Source of the DNA: Donghicola tyrosinivorans
GTDB lineage: Bacteria > Pseudomonadota > Alphaproteobacteria > Rhodobacterales > Rhodobacteraceae
Length of the DNA stretch: 64,000 nucleotides
Direction: 5' to 3'
NCBI RefSeq assembly: GCF_003003355.1
Contig: NZ_PVTQ01000006.1
Location: forward strand, 166,517 to 230,516
A program made the position numbers and the translations under genes. Numbering within the stretch: the first letter of the stretch is position 1; the number at the start of each line of letters is the position of its first letter. Shown here one piece after another: positions 29,108 to 38,512 of this stretch. The notes beneath the pieces are model-generated. The model had not been told where the DNA came from and searched no databases. It saw only the letters and a list, made by a program, of their open reading frames with translations.

Positions 29108-30535
29108 ATGGCGGGTTTGCGGCAATTCGTAGTGCAGCTTTTGGGGCTTGGACTGGCTGTTGTGATCTCGGTCCTGATCAGCCACCAACTGGGAGCGGGC
29201 GCACAGGCCGATGCCTTTTTGCTGGGACGGCGGCTGGTTACTGGCCTGCAGGAATTGATGACCCAAGTGCTGGTGCTGGTCTTTATCCCGATGCTGGCGA
29301 TGCGTCCGGGGAAAGAGGCGATGGTCCGTCTGGCCTCGCAGGCGGCGCTCTTGGGTATGCTGGGGGCGGCGCTGTTCTGGGGCGGTGCGGCCTGCATTGT
29401 TGAAGTGATCGCGCCGGACATGTCGCAGGGCAAGATGCTTGCGCGGGATGTGATCCGCATCTTTGGCCTGTCTTTGCCTTTTGCCCTAGTGGCGGTGGTT
29501 CTGTCTTCTGGCCTGAACCTGCAACAGAAATTCGCGCTGCCCGCGCTGTTGCGGCTGTTTCCGCGGATCGGTGTCATGCTGGCCTTCGCCGGTCTGGCCG
29601 TGGCTCCGGTGCTGCCCGCCACATGGGCCTATGTGGGCGGCAGCGCACTGGCCCTGCTGGGTCTGGTCTTGCTCAGGCCCCTGCCGAAACAAGCCAGCAC
29701 CACCAACGGCCCCCGTCCGAATGTGGTTGCGGCGCTGGTGCTGGTGCTTGGCGGTCAGGTCGCGCTATGGCTTGAGACTGCCTTTGCCGCCCGAACGGGC
29801 CTAGGTGGTGTCACGATCCTTGAGCTGTCCCAGCGCATGGCGGCGCTATTGGGCAACACACTGGCGCTGGCGCTGATTATGCCGCTTTTTGCCCGCTGGG
29901 CTGCCAATCCTGACAGGCGTTCCCGTGACAACACATGGGCGGTGATCATTGTCGCTGGTGGCATTCTGATCCTGCCGCAAGGGGTGCTGGCGGTGGTTGC
30001 CCCTTCGGTCATTCACGATCTGATCGGGCTAGGCGCTTTTGATGCGATGGCCGAGATGACGCCGCTTTACTGGGTAATGCTCTTGGCGCCCTTTGCGACG
30101 CTGCTGTCCCGTGTGTTTCTGGTCTATCGCCTGACCTGCCCCGAACAGGCGCATAGTCCGATGCCTGTGGTGCTGGCGATGCTTGCAGACGTGGTGGTCC
30201 GTATCATTTGCGGCGTGGTTCTGGTTCCTGTGGTGGGGATCGAGGCAATCGGTCTGGGGATGGTGCTTGGCCCTCTTGCTTCGGCAGGTGTGCTATGGAT
30301 GCCATGCAAAGCCGCCATGCCTTCGCGTGTGTTGGGTGTACCGCTGGCCGCGAGTGTCGGCGTCGGTGTCGCGGCACTGGTCTATGTGGTGATCGGGAAC
30401 GCGGGCTGGTTGCCCGATGGCACGATGGAAGGCGCCTTGCTGCTGATCACGCTTAGCGGTTTGGCCGCCGCGGCGGTGTTCCTGGCGTTGTTGTTCCGCT
30501 TCAAGGTCTTTGGTCTGCTGAAAGAGGTGCTGTGA
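29108..30535 (+). CDS. MOP-superfamily polysaccharide flippase (Wzx/MurJ-like)
   Basis: Integral membrane protein of 475 residues with about 12-14 hydrophobic helices and the family-like N-terminal segment SHQLGAGAQADAFLLGRRL. It probably flips lipid-linked exopolysaccharide units across the inner membrane. It heads the co-directional exopolysaccharide genes running to 39.4 kb. ATG 29108 is preferred over a TTG three bases earlier. A dyad ATGAAAG/CTTTCAT at 29006-29029 lies in its upstream region. MurJ function cannot be excluded, but the context favours Wzx. Confidence 0.78.
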   Translation: MAGLRQFVVQLLGLGLAVVISVLISHQLGAGAQADAFLLGRRLVTGLQELMTQVLVLVFIPMLAMRPGKEAMVRLASQAALLGMLGAALFWGGAACIVEVIAPDMSQGKMLARDVIRIFGLSLPFALVAVVLSSGLNLQQKFALPALLRLFPRIGVMLAFAGLAVAPVLPATWAYVGGSALALLGLVLLRPLPKQASTTNGPRPNVVAALVLVLGGQVALWLETAFAARTGLGGVTILELSQRMAALLGNTLALALIMPLFARWAANPDRRSRDNTWAVIIVAGGILILPQGVLAVVAPSVIHDLIGLGAFDAMAEMTPLYWVMLLAPFATLLSRVFLVYRLTCPEQAHSPMPVVLAMLADVVVRIICGVVLVPVVGIEAIGLGMVLGPLASAGVLWMPCKAAMPSRVLGVPLAASVGVGVAALVYVVIGNAGWLPDGTMEGALLLITLSGLAAAAVFLALLFRFKVFGLLKEVL

Positions 30536-31866
30536 TGTGGCGATTTTGTGTGGCGGTGGTGGTGGCATGTGTTGCGGCGCTGCCCGCGCATGCGCTGGAC
30601 CTAAGACAGCCCGCGCCCTCGGTCTCGCCCTTGCTGGGAATCTCGTTCCCCGGAAATACGCCTGATCTTTATGATTATCTGGTGGATGCAGGGATCGGGC
30701 GGGCGCGGATTAGCGCCAGTTGGCGGCGCATTCAGCCAACGGCGGGGCAGTGGGATTTTGTCGATCTGGATCGCCGTGTCCAAGGGCTGCAAGCGCGGGG
30801 CATTGCGCCCTTTGTGACGTTTGAAAGCGATGCAGACTGGGCTACGCGTCCTGAGACGCAGAAGGTCAAGAATGCTGTCCCTCAGAATAAGGCTGAATGG
30901 GCGCAGTTCGTCAGCGCTGTGGTTGAACGCTACGACGGCGATGGCATCGACGATATGCAGGGGCTTGCCGCGCCGATCCGCCACTATCAGGCCGCCAATG
31001 AGTTCACCAGCGACACCAATGCCAGCGGTGGTTGGGCCGGAACCAACGCCGAGCTTTTGGAATATGTGAACACTGCCCGCGCGGCGGTGCGTCATGCGGA
31101 CCCTGCGGCAGTCTTTGTGCTGGGTGGCCTTGCGGCATTTGTGGCTGATGCGGTGCTGGTCAATCAGGGCCACGCCGATTGGACTTTGCGCCAGCAGATG
31201 GAAGACGGGCGCGAGCTGGTCATGCCCCCCGAACGGCTACGTACCCCCAAGATCACCGCTTTGGTCGAAGGGCGCGTGCGGTATCTGCTGCAGAACGCCG
31301 ACTATGACATGGCCGACATCCACCTTTATGGCCCGCAAGAGCGGGACGACCTGCGTCTTGCTCTGCTGCGCGAATGGTCTGGGCGGCCTGTCATGTCCAG
31401 CGAATGCGGTGGCCCAAATCTGGACTACGGTGACACCTACACGCCCGAGGGGCACTTTATGCAGGCGATCACCCGCAATCTGGACCTTCTGTCCCAAGGG
31501 GCCGCTGTTTGCATGTGGTTCGGTCTGGGCGAGGAGATGCGGACCACGGTCGGCAATGCCCGCGTGCCGCTTTATGACATGCAGCGACAGCCCAAACCGG
31601 CGGTCTTTGCCTACCGGCTTCTGGCCCGCATCCTGCCCCTTGCGCAGCGGATCGAGCGGATCGAAGGCGGCTGGCAGATCACCGATGCCCAAGGCCAAGA
31701 CCTGCAAATCTACCGCGAGGGTAGAGCGCCAGTGGGCACCACGACCCATTGCGTTGCAAAAACCGACCTGAGTCGTGTCGTTGAGGCAACGAATGGTGTA
31801 AGTTGTGTTAACGAAATGCTTGTTTTTGCAGGTCCGCTCGGCAAGACTGCGTTCACACAAAAATAA
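30535..31866 (+). CDS. Secreted glycoside hydrolase-like TIM-barrel protein
   Basis: Exported protein of 443 residues with signal peptide MWRFCVAVVVACVAALPAHA. The fold reads as a clan A glycosidase: an early GRARISASWRRIQPTAGQWD strand (as in GH39/GH5/GH42-like proteins), likely acid/base Glu156 in YQAANEF and likely nucleophile Glu290 in MSSECGG. It overlaps the flippase stop by one base (TGATG). In an exopolysaccharide operon it may trim or release the polymer in the periplasm. Exact GH family not determined. Confidence 0.75.
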   Translation: MWRFCVAVVVACVAALPAHALDLRQPAPSVSPLLGISFPGNTPDLYDYLVDAGIGRARISASWRRIQPTAGQWDFVDLDRRVQGLQARGIAPFVTFESDADWATRPETQKVKNAVPQNKAEWAQFVSAVVERYDGDGIDDMQGLAAPIRHYQAANEFTSDTNASGGWAGTNAELLEYVNTARAAVRHADPAAVFVLGGLAAFVADAVLVNQGHADWTLRQQMEDGRELVMPPERLRTPKITALVEGRVRYLLQNADYDMADIHLYGPQERDDLRLALLREWSGRPVMSSECGGPNLDYGDTYTPEGHFMQAITRNLDLLSQGAAVCMWFGLGEEMRTTVGNARVPLYDMQRQPKPAVFAYRLLARILPLAQRIERIEGGWQITDAQGQDLQIYREGRAPVGTTTHCVAKTDLSRVVEATNGVSCVNEMLVFAGPLGKTAFTQK

Positions 31867-31901
31867 CGGGCAAAGCCCAACACCCAGCTAGGAGAGCAGC
31901 C

Positions 31902-33563
31902 GTGCTGGACCATTACCGGGATCTGATCCGCCTTTATCAGCGGACCATAATCGTTAGCATGATTTGTGCCGCCGCGCTTGCGTGGACGGCCAGCACGCTG
32001 TTGCTGAAAACCTCGCCTGTCTACAAATCGACGGTCACGCTGAACATGCAGCCTTCGGAAGAAGAGCTAGCGTTCAACCGGACCTTCATGGGCGTCAGCC
32101 AGTTCAATCCGGCGACCATCATCACCCAGACCCATATCGAGGTGCTGCTAAGCCGCCCCGTGGCGGAACGCACGCTGGATATTCTGCTGTCGCAGGCGGA
32201 CGGGCAAAACGATCTGCCCGAGCCGGGTCTGTTCGATGCGATCAAGGGCTTTCTCTGGCGCAGCTATGCCACGCTGAACTACGGGGCCTTCAAGCAGGTC
32301 GATGAGCGGGACCAGCTGATCAACCTTGTCCGTGAAAGCATCGAGGTTGAATTCGTTGAAGGCTCGTACATCCTGACCCTTACGGCCAAAAGCGAATTTC
32401 CGGGTCTGGCCGCCCGCATGGCCAACGCCTATGCCAATGCCTACATCAATCTGACGCGGGCCGAGTTTTCGTCCGGCGCGACCGATCTGGCCGATGTGGT
32501 GCGCCGCCTCAAGACCGAGCGTGAGGGCGAGATTGAGGACTTGTTGGCCGAACGCGAACGGGTCCGCGAGGCGCTGAAGATCAACGATCTGTGGCAAGAG
32601 GCCGACGTTCTGCTGCTGTCGCGTCAGGAAACCCAGAACGCGATCGATGAAGATATGCTGGAACTGGCCCTGCGCGAAAGCGAGCTGGCCAAGCTGAAAG
32701 AGCAATTGGGCGGCGGCGAGGGCTCGACCCCCGTGGCGCGTCTGGAAGAAGAAATCAAGAACCGCAAGGACCGGCTGCAACTGCGACGTGACACCCTGCG
32801 CCGGATCGACAACCAACTGGCGGATCAGGCAGAGAAAGAGCGTGAACTGTCCCGTCTGGAAACCCGTTACGGGGCGCTTCAGATGGATCTGGACGAATTG
32901 CGTGATCGTCTTGTGAACATGGAAATGAGCGAGGCCACGATCCTGAGCCAGGTTCAGGTGATCAACCCCGCCGTGCCGCCGGTCTATCCGTCCTTCCCGA
33001 AGGTGCTTGTGAATACTGTGGTTGCGGTGATCGTCGGGGCGCTTGTGGTGCTGATGCCGATCATCCTGATCGACGTCGTGGGTATGCGGATGCGGACTTA
33101 TTCCGACCTGCAATCGGTGCTTGGGGGGCACGCGCTGCCCTCGGCCCGCCGCGGGATGGAACAGCCCGGTCTGGCCCGTTGGCGCAAGGGGCGCCTGTCA
33201 GGACTTAGCCGCGAATTCCGCGCCTTTGCCGAACAGTTTGGTCGCCGGATGAGTGCCGATGACGGCTGGACCAAAGAGCATATCTTTGTCACCGGCTTTC
33301 TGCCTTACGAAGAGATCAAGCGTCTGCGGGATGTGGTCGCGATGGCTGTCGAACACTCGAACCCCCGCCGTCGCGATGAAAACCCCTATGTGATCACCGC
33401 AATCGCGCCGGTTGCCTCGGTCAAGGATTGGGACGAGTTGCCTGACGGGCCGATCATTCTGGGCGTGCCACCGGCGCAGGTCGATGCGCTGGAAATCCGT
33501 GAAATGCAGACCGTGGGCACCGATCATCCTCGCCAGCCTTATATGCTGATCTGGAACCAGTAA
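31902..33563 (+). CDS. Wzz-type polysaccharide chain-length determinant
   Basis: Polysaccharide co-polymerase of 553 residues. A first membrane helix near residues 15-36 and a second near 366-390 flank a long periplasmic part with heptad-rich coiled coil (about 200-340). A cytoplasmic C-terminal part of about 160 residues has no Walker motifs, so it is not a tyrosine autokinase. The proline-rich stretch NPAVPPVYPSFPK before the second helix is the Wzz signature. Start is GTG 31902 with GGAG upstream. Confidence 0.85.
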   Translation: MLDHYRDLIRLYQRTIIVSMICAAALAWTASTLLLKTSPVYKSTVTLNMQPSEEELAFNRTFMGVSQFNPATIITQTHIEVLLSRPVAERTLDILLSQADGQNDLPEPGLFDAIKGFLWRSYATLNYGAFKQVDERDQLINLVRESIEVEFVEGSYILTLTAKSEFPGLAARMANAYANAYINLTRAEFSSGATDLADVVRRLKTEREGEIEDLLAERERVREALKINDLWQEADVLLLSRQETQNAIDEDMLELALRESELAKLKEQLGGGEGSTPVARLEEEIKNRKDRLQLRRDTLRRIDNQLADQAEKERELSRLETRYGALQMDLDELRDRLVNMEMSEATILSQVQVINPAVPPVYPSFPKVLVNTVVAVIVGALVVLMPIILIDVVGMRMRTYSDLQSVLGGHALPSARRGMEQPGLARWRKGRLSGLSREFRAFAEQFGRRMSADDGWTKEHIFVTGFLPYEEIKRLRDVVAMAVEHSNPRRRDENPYVITAIAPVASVKDWDELPDGPIILGVPPAQVDALEIREMQTVGTDHPRQPYMLIWNQ

Positions 33564-33566
33564 CCC

Positions 33567-34766
33567 GTGCAAGACCGGCAACGCATACGTAAGCAGGCTT
33601 TGGTCCGGGCGCTGATGGCGGTTGTGGCCTCGGTGCTGGTGGCCTTTGGGCTGTTGCTGCTGGACGGGCTGTTGTGGCCTGCCGCGATCTCGGCTTTGGT
33701 CGGGGGCGTGATGGTGGCCGACTGGTTCTTGCGTCAGCGCGGCGCGGTGCCGGTGCTGGTCTATCACAGTGTGTCCGACAATGCGGGCTGGCTGCCTTGG
33801 TCGCGCAACACCAGCGTAAGGATCGAGGTCTTTCGCCGTCACCTGCGCGTGTTGGAAAAAGGCGGCTGGAATGTGATGCACAGCCGCGAGATTGCCCACG
33901 CCCGCCGTATGGGGGTGCCTTTGCCGCCCCGCACCGTGGCGCTGCAATTCGATGATGGCTATCTGGATAACTGGGTTGCGGCGGTGCCGCTGTTGGAAAA
34001 GGCGGGGTTTCCGGCGGTCATTTTCGCCTCGACCGATTTCATCGATCCATCCAGTGGCTTGCGGCCCAACCTGTGGGAAAGCGGCGCGGTTTGGGAGGGC
34101 TATATGAACCGCGACGAGCTGCGCGCCGTCGATGCCAACCCTCTGTTTGAAATCGCCAGCCACGGGGCCAACCATGGCCGCGTTCCCGTCAACGGTCCCG
34201 CTGTGGGCAAATGGCAGGTCGAAGACTGGCAGGCCCATGCGGCGCTGCTTTGGGCGGGAACCTATCACAACAAATCCCATTGGTTCCGCGAAACCTTGTC
34301 GCCCGCACTGGTGGGGCAGGACATTCCGGCAAGTGACTCGGCCCTGACGGGACGGGCCTTGGTTAAGGGATCGGAAGAGACCGCTGCCCGATATCACGCG
34401 CGCGTGCTGGCCCACTTGAAACGCGCCCGCAATGGGCTGGAGCATGTACTGAAGCGGCCCGTGGATTTCCTGTGCTGGCCCTATGACCGAGTGACGCCTG
34501 CGGCCCGTTCCTTGGCCGAAGAGGCGGGGTTTGCCCTCTTCACGGGCGGGCGCGGCGAAAACCGAGTTGATGAAGACCCGACCACCCAGTCCCGTGTTCA
34601 CATCAACGATTTCTCTGCCGGTCCCGCACCGATTTGGGTCGAGGCGCTGGTCTTTCGGGCCAGACTAGGCGTCGCCGCAGGAAACTATTGGTGGATGCCG
34701 GTGGCGCTGCTGGCAACCAGACGACGGGCGCGGCACCTGCCGGTGCCCAAGGGGCCGGGCGCGTGA
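33567..34766 (+). CDS. Membrane-anchored polysaccharide deacetylase (NodB fold)
   Basis: Zinc-dependent carbohydrate esterase 4-type protein, 399 aa. Two N-terminal hydrophobic segments (about 12-54) anchor it. The NodB motifs are ALQFDDGY with Asp129/Asp130 and SHGANHG with His199/His203, giving the Asp-His-His metal site. A later strand FLCWPYDRVTPAAR follows. It probably removes acetyl groups from the exopolysaccharide or an intermediate. GTG start four bases after the Wzz stop; its stop overlaps the next GTG. Confidence 0.87.
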   Translation: MQDRQRIRKQALVRALMAVVASVLVAFGLLLLDGLLWPAAISALVGGVMVADWFLRQRGAVPVLVYHSVSDNAGWLPWSRNTSVRIEVFRRHLRVLEKGGWNVMHSREIAHARRMGVPLPPRTVALQFDDGYLDNWVAAVPLLEKAGFPAVIFASTDFIDPSSGLRPNLWESGAVWEGYMNRDELRAVDANPLFEIASHGANHGRVPVNGPAVGKWQVEDWQAHAALLWAGTYHNKSHWFRETLSPALVGQDIPASDSALTGRALVKGSEETAARYHARVLAHLKRARNGLEHVLKRPVDFLCWPYDRVTPAARSLAEEAGFALFTGGRGENRVDEDPTTQSRVHINDFSAGPAPIWVEALVFRARLGVAAGNYWWMPVALLATRRRARHLPVPKGPGA

Positions 34767-36151
34767 AGGCGTCCTGGTGGCAGGTTGGCCTTGGTGCAGG
34801 CGCGGGCCTTTATGGGGCGATGATGGTCATGGCCTTTGCCACCCTCAACCATCCCGAACTGGCCATTGCCCTGCCGATCGTGGCGGTGATCGGCTTGATC
34901 TTTGCCATGAACCCGTTTTTTGCAGTCTGCTGCCTGCTTTTCTTTGCGCAGCTGGACGGGGTGCAGGACAAGATATTTGCGCCGTCCCCCGTTGGCGGGT
35001 TCAAGCTGATGGCGGCGGGGGCGACCTTTGGCGTGATCGTCACCGCGTTCCAGAACCGAGGTATGGTCAAAGACGGCCTTAGCCAGCCCATTGCTGTGAT
35101 GGGGCTGTTGTTTGGCGTATCGATGGGGGTTAGTGCCCTTGGGGCGGATGCCAAATATATGGCGATGAACAGTATGCGCCGCCTCTTCAGCATGATCATC
35201 TTTATGTATTTGCTGATTTTTCTGGTCACGACGCGTGAGCGGTTTGAAAAGGCACTGATGATCCTTGCCGCGACCTCGCTGATCTCGGGGGTGATCCTGA
35301 TCCTTGATGTCAAACTGGGACTGACGCTGGTCTCGACCTCGGATGCGGCGACCACGGCGCGTACCGCTGAAGGGTTCGAGCGGTCTTCGGGCGGGTCTCA
35401 ATACAACCCCACAACGGCGGCCACCATGATGCTGACGGGGGTGATCATCGCGCTGGTCATGCTGGTCGAGCAAGAAACCCACAAACGCTTTTACCTTGCT
35501 GCGGCGGGTATCGGAACGCTGGCGCTGGTGTTTAGCTTCGCGCGCTCGTCCTTTTTGGTCTATTCGATTACGGCTCTGTTTCTGTTCTACAGGTACCGAC
35601 ACCACCGTTTGATTATTCCGGCCATGGTGATCGGATCGCTGATCGGAGTTGTGATGTTACCATTCGTGCCTGCCAGTTATTTTGACAGGATCGCGTCGAT
35701 TTTCGGCGGTGGAGGGGGCGATTGGACCCTTGGCCGGCGCATGACCTACAATGTGATCGGCGTAGACCTTTTGACCAAGCATCCCTTGTTCGGCGTGGGG
35801 CCTGGGAATTTCAAAGCGCATTTTGTAGACAGCGGATATCGCTATTTGCCCGGAAGAACCATGTACGGTAGGCAATTGCATAATATGCACCTGTCTATCA
35901 TGGTGGAATATGGTCTGATCGGGGCAACGTTCTTTTATGGAATGGTATTTTCCGCCTTCAGAGGGGCCTTTCGTGCCATGCGGGCACCTGTCGATGCACG
36001 TATCGGCGTGCTCGCGACGGCTTATTTCTACGCCCTTCTGGCCTATATGCTAGTGAGTGTTTTCGTGCCGAATGAGTACAATAAATATACATGGATCATG
36101 CTTGGCCTCGGGGCCGCGCTGCCGCGGATTAACAAGAAGGACGTGGCATGA
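34763..36151 (+). CDS. O-antigen ligase/polymerase-like membrane protein (Wzy-like)
   Basis: Polytopic inner-membrane protein of 462 residues with about 10-12 helices. It carries the large periplasmic loop and the C-terminal motif HPLFGVGPGNF, followed by a conserved His in LHNMHLSIMVEYGLIG, typical of the Wzy_C/WaaL family. It likely polymerises or ligates the repeat unit. Start is GTG 34763 within a GTGA overlap with the deacetylase; the open frame upstream is only its shadow. Its end overlaps the next gene by ATGA. Confidence 0.85.
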   Translation: MKASWWQVGLGAGAGLYGAMMVMAFATLNHPELAIALPIVAVIGLIFAMNPFFAVCCLLFFAQLDGVQDKIFAPSPVGGFKLMAAGATFGVIVTAFQNRGMVKDGLSQPIAVMGLLFGVSMGVSALGADAKYMAMNSMRRLFSMIIFMYLLIFLVTTRERFEKALMILAATSLISGVILILDVKLGLTLVSTSDAATTARTAEGFERSSGGSQYNPTTAATMMLTGVIIALVMLVEQETHKRFYLAAAGIGTLALVFSFARSSFLVYSITALFLFYRYRHHRLIIPAMVIGSLIGVVMLPFVPASYFDRIASIFGGGGGDWTLGRRMTYNVIGVDLLTKHPLFGVGPGNFKAHFVDSGYRYLPGRTMYGRQLHNMHLSIMVEYGLIGATFFYGMVFSAFRGAFRAMRAPVDARIGVLATAYFYALLAYMLVSVFVPNEYNKYTWIMLGLGAALPRINKKDVA

Positions 36152-37359
36152 AGATCTGCTGTATTGTCAGTGATTTCCCAAAAGTCACCGAGACCTTCGC
36201 CCTTGCCAATGTCCAGCAGTTCCGCGCCGCAGGTCACGCGGCGCGGGTGTTTCACATCAAGCCCTTCCGCAGCCATGAGATCGTGCATCCCGATGCCCGT
36301 GAGGTCGTCGAGGATGCCATGCATTTCGGCTATTTCACCCCGCAGACGTTCGGGCTGGCGGTGCGCCGTGCTTTGCGTCGCCCTATGGGCGTGGCGCGGG
36401 TGGTTCGGCATATCGTCAAAGCGTTCTGGTCCCAGCCTCGGCATCTGGCTGTCTCGATGATGCTGGTGCCGCAGGCGCTGGCGTTGGCCCAGAAGGCAAA
36501 AGAGGACGGCGTTGATTTCTTCTATGCCGAGTTTGCGGGCTATCCCGCGACCGTGGCATGGATCGCGTCTCGGATGACGGGCATTCCATTCGGCTTTTCG
36601 GCCCATGCCCATGATATCTTTATCACCCAAAGCCTGCTGTCACAGAAGGCCCGCGATGCGGTCTTTGTGCGGACGATCTCGGATTTTAACCGCCGCTTTC
36701 TGGTGGAGAAGGCCCATGTGCCGATGGACAAGATCTCGGTCATCCGTTGCGGTGTGGCCCCTGGTTTGGCCGAGGCGCCCGCGCCTGAAGCACCCGTAGA
36801 TGGCCAGCCGTTCCAACTGCTGTTCGTGGGCGCGCTGCTGCCGCGCAAGGGCGTGGACGTTCTGCTAAAGGCGCTGGCGTGGTTGCCCAAGGATACGAAC
36901 TGGCGGTTGCGGATCATTGGCGGCGGCTCGCAGGAAGCGGCCTTGCGCGATCTGGCGAAGACCCTGCCCGAGGGGCGTGTCACCTTTGATGGTGCGCAGC
37001 CTTCGGATGTGGTTCACGCGGCGATGGCGCAGGCCCATCTGGTGATCGTGCCCTCAATTGAAGGGGCAGAGGGGCGCTCGGAAGGGATACCGGTTGTGTT
37101 GATGGAGGCGATGGCCCACGGGCGGCCGGTGATCGCCTCGCGTTTGTCGGGAATCCCAGAGTTGGTGCAGGCTGGTGTGACCGGCTATCTGGTTGCCCCG
37201 GGCGAGGTGCAGGCCCTGTCCACTGCGATCGGGCGCGTGATGGAGGAATACCCCAGCGCGCTAGGGCTGGCACGGGCCGGACAGGCCCGTGTGCTGGCAG
37301 ACTATAACATCGGGAAGAATGCCAACGCCCTGCTGGAGCTGATCAGGGAGAGTAAGTAA
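36148..37359 (+). CDS. Glycosyltransferase family 4 (GT-B)
   Basis: Cytoplasmic glycosyltransferase of 403 residues. N-terminal domain begins MKICCIVSDFPKVTETFALA. The C-terminal domain has LLFVGALLPRKGVDVLLKAL and the EX7E motif in EGIPVVLMEAMAHG. Probably adds one sugar to the lipid-linked repeat unit. ATGA overlap with the polymerase gene shows co-translation. Confidence 0.9.
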   Translation: MKICCIVSDFPKVTETFALANVQQFRAAGHAARVFHIKPFRSHEIVHPDAREVVEDAMHFGYFTPQTFGLAVRRALRRPMGVARVVRHIVKAFWSQPRHLAVSMMLVPQALALAQKAKEDGVDFFYAEFAGYPATVAWIASRMTGIPFGFSAHAHDIFITQSLLSQKARDAVFVRTISDFNRRFLVEKAHVPMDKISVIRCGVAPGLAEAPAPEAPVDGQPFQLLFVGALLPRKGVDVLLKALAWLPKDTNWRLRIIGGGSQEAALRDLAKTLPEGRVTFDGAQPSDVVHAAMAQAHLVIVPSIEGAEGRSEGIPVVLMEAMAHGRPVIASRLSGIPELVQAGVTGYLVAPGEVQALSTAIGRVMEEYPSALGLARAGQARVLADYNIGKNANALLELIRESK

Positions 37360-38511
37360 GTGACTTTTGTGTTCTGGGGCGCGGTTGCCCTGCTGTTCTA
37401 TGTGATCATCGGCTACGGTCTGTTGCTGATGGTGTTGGCAATGGTGATGCCGCGCAAATCTGTGTGTGCGCCGGTCAAGGGGCTGACGGTGGATTTCCTG
37501 ATTCCCGCCCATAATGAAGCCGCCTGTATCGCAGACAAAATCCGGAACACATTGGCGCTTGAAAATCCCCACCTGCATTCTGTGCGGGTCTGGGTCGTCT
37601 CGGACGGGTCCAGTGACAAGACGGTGGCTCTCGCGCAGGCCTTGGCCGCGAAACATCCACAGGTGCGGGTGATCGAGACACCGGGCCGTTTGGGCAAACT
37701 GGCAGCGATGAACATGGTCATGCCGCAACTGGACGGGGACATTGTGGTCTTTTCCGATGCCAATGCGATGCTGGCCCCGAAAACGTTGAAGGCGCTGATG
37801 CGCCATTTCGGGGATGCCCAAGTGGGCGGGGTCTGCGGCCAGATCAGTGTTGGCGGCAAAGGTACCGGTCAGATCGGCAAAGCCGAAGGGTTCTTCTGGC
37901 GCTATGATCAGGCTTTGAAGGCGGCCGAGGGGCAACTTGGCGGCGTGGTCTCGGCTCAGGGGTCGATCTATGCCATGCGGCGCAAGCTGGTGCCCGATGT
38001 GCCGCCCGGCGCGGCAGATGACTTTTTCATCTCGGTCGCTGCGGTCGCTGCGGGCTTTCTGCTGGCGTTCGAGCCCCAAGCCACCACGCGCGAAGCTGTC
38101 ACTGAAAAAGCGGGCAAAGAGATGGGCCGCCGCATCCGCTCGACCGAGATGGGCTGGCGGGCCTTGATGCACTATCGGCATCTGATGAACCCCTTGCGGA
38201 CGGGGCTTTATGGCTGGCAGCTGTTTTCCCACAAGTTCCTGCGGCGCATGGCACCCTTTGCCTTGATCGCGCTGTTCGTCTCAAACGCCTTTTTGCTGGA
38301 TGCGGGCCTGTTCTATCAGGGTCTTTTCGCGGCGCAGGTGGCGGGCTACGTGTTGACGGCTATGGCGTGGTTCACCCCTTGGGTGCGCAGGCTGCCTTTG
38401 GTGGGCAAGGGGATGTTCTTTGTCATGGGAAATCTGGCCATGCTGCTGGGGCTGGTGCAATATTGGCGCGGGCAGGAAAGCTCGGTCTGGACGCCGGTAC
38501 GGGAGAGCTAA
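37360..38511 (+). CDS. Membrane glycosyltransferase family 2
   Basis: GT-A enzyme of 383 residues with an N-terminal membrane helix, the catalytic domain (DFLIPAHNEAACIADKI, DGSSD, metal site DAN in VVFSDANAM, and ADDFF) and C-terminal membrane helices (about 280-370). It has no clear QxxRW processive motif, so single-sugar transfer is as likely as polymer synthesis. GTG start directly follows the previous stop. Confidence 0.87.
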   Translation: MTFVFWGAVALLFYVIIGYGLLLMVLAMVMPRKSVCAPVKGLTVDFLIPAHNEAACIADKIRNTLALENPHLHSVRVWVVSDGSSDKTVALAQALAAKHPQVRVIETPGRLGKLAAMNMVMPQLDGDIVVFSDANAMLAPKTLKALMRHFGDAQVGGVCGQISVGGKGTGQIGKAEGFFWRYDQALKAAEGQLGGVVSAQGSIYAMRRKLVPDVPPGAADDFFISVAAVAAGFLLAFEPQATTREAVTEKAGKEMGRRIRSTEMGWRALMHYRHLMNPLRTGLYGWQLFSHKFLRRMAPFALIALFVSNAFLLDAGLFYQGLFAAQVAGYVLTAMAWFTPWVRRLPLVGKGMFFVMGNLAMLLGLVQYWRGQESSVWTPVRES

Positions 38512-38512
38512 G

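Noticed and set aside
33198..34601. 467-codon open frame on the minus strand
   Set aside because: Antisense to the polysaccharide deacetylase, with shadow-like composition (His, Arg, Gln rich).
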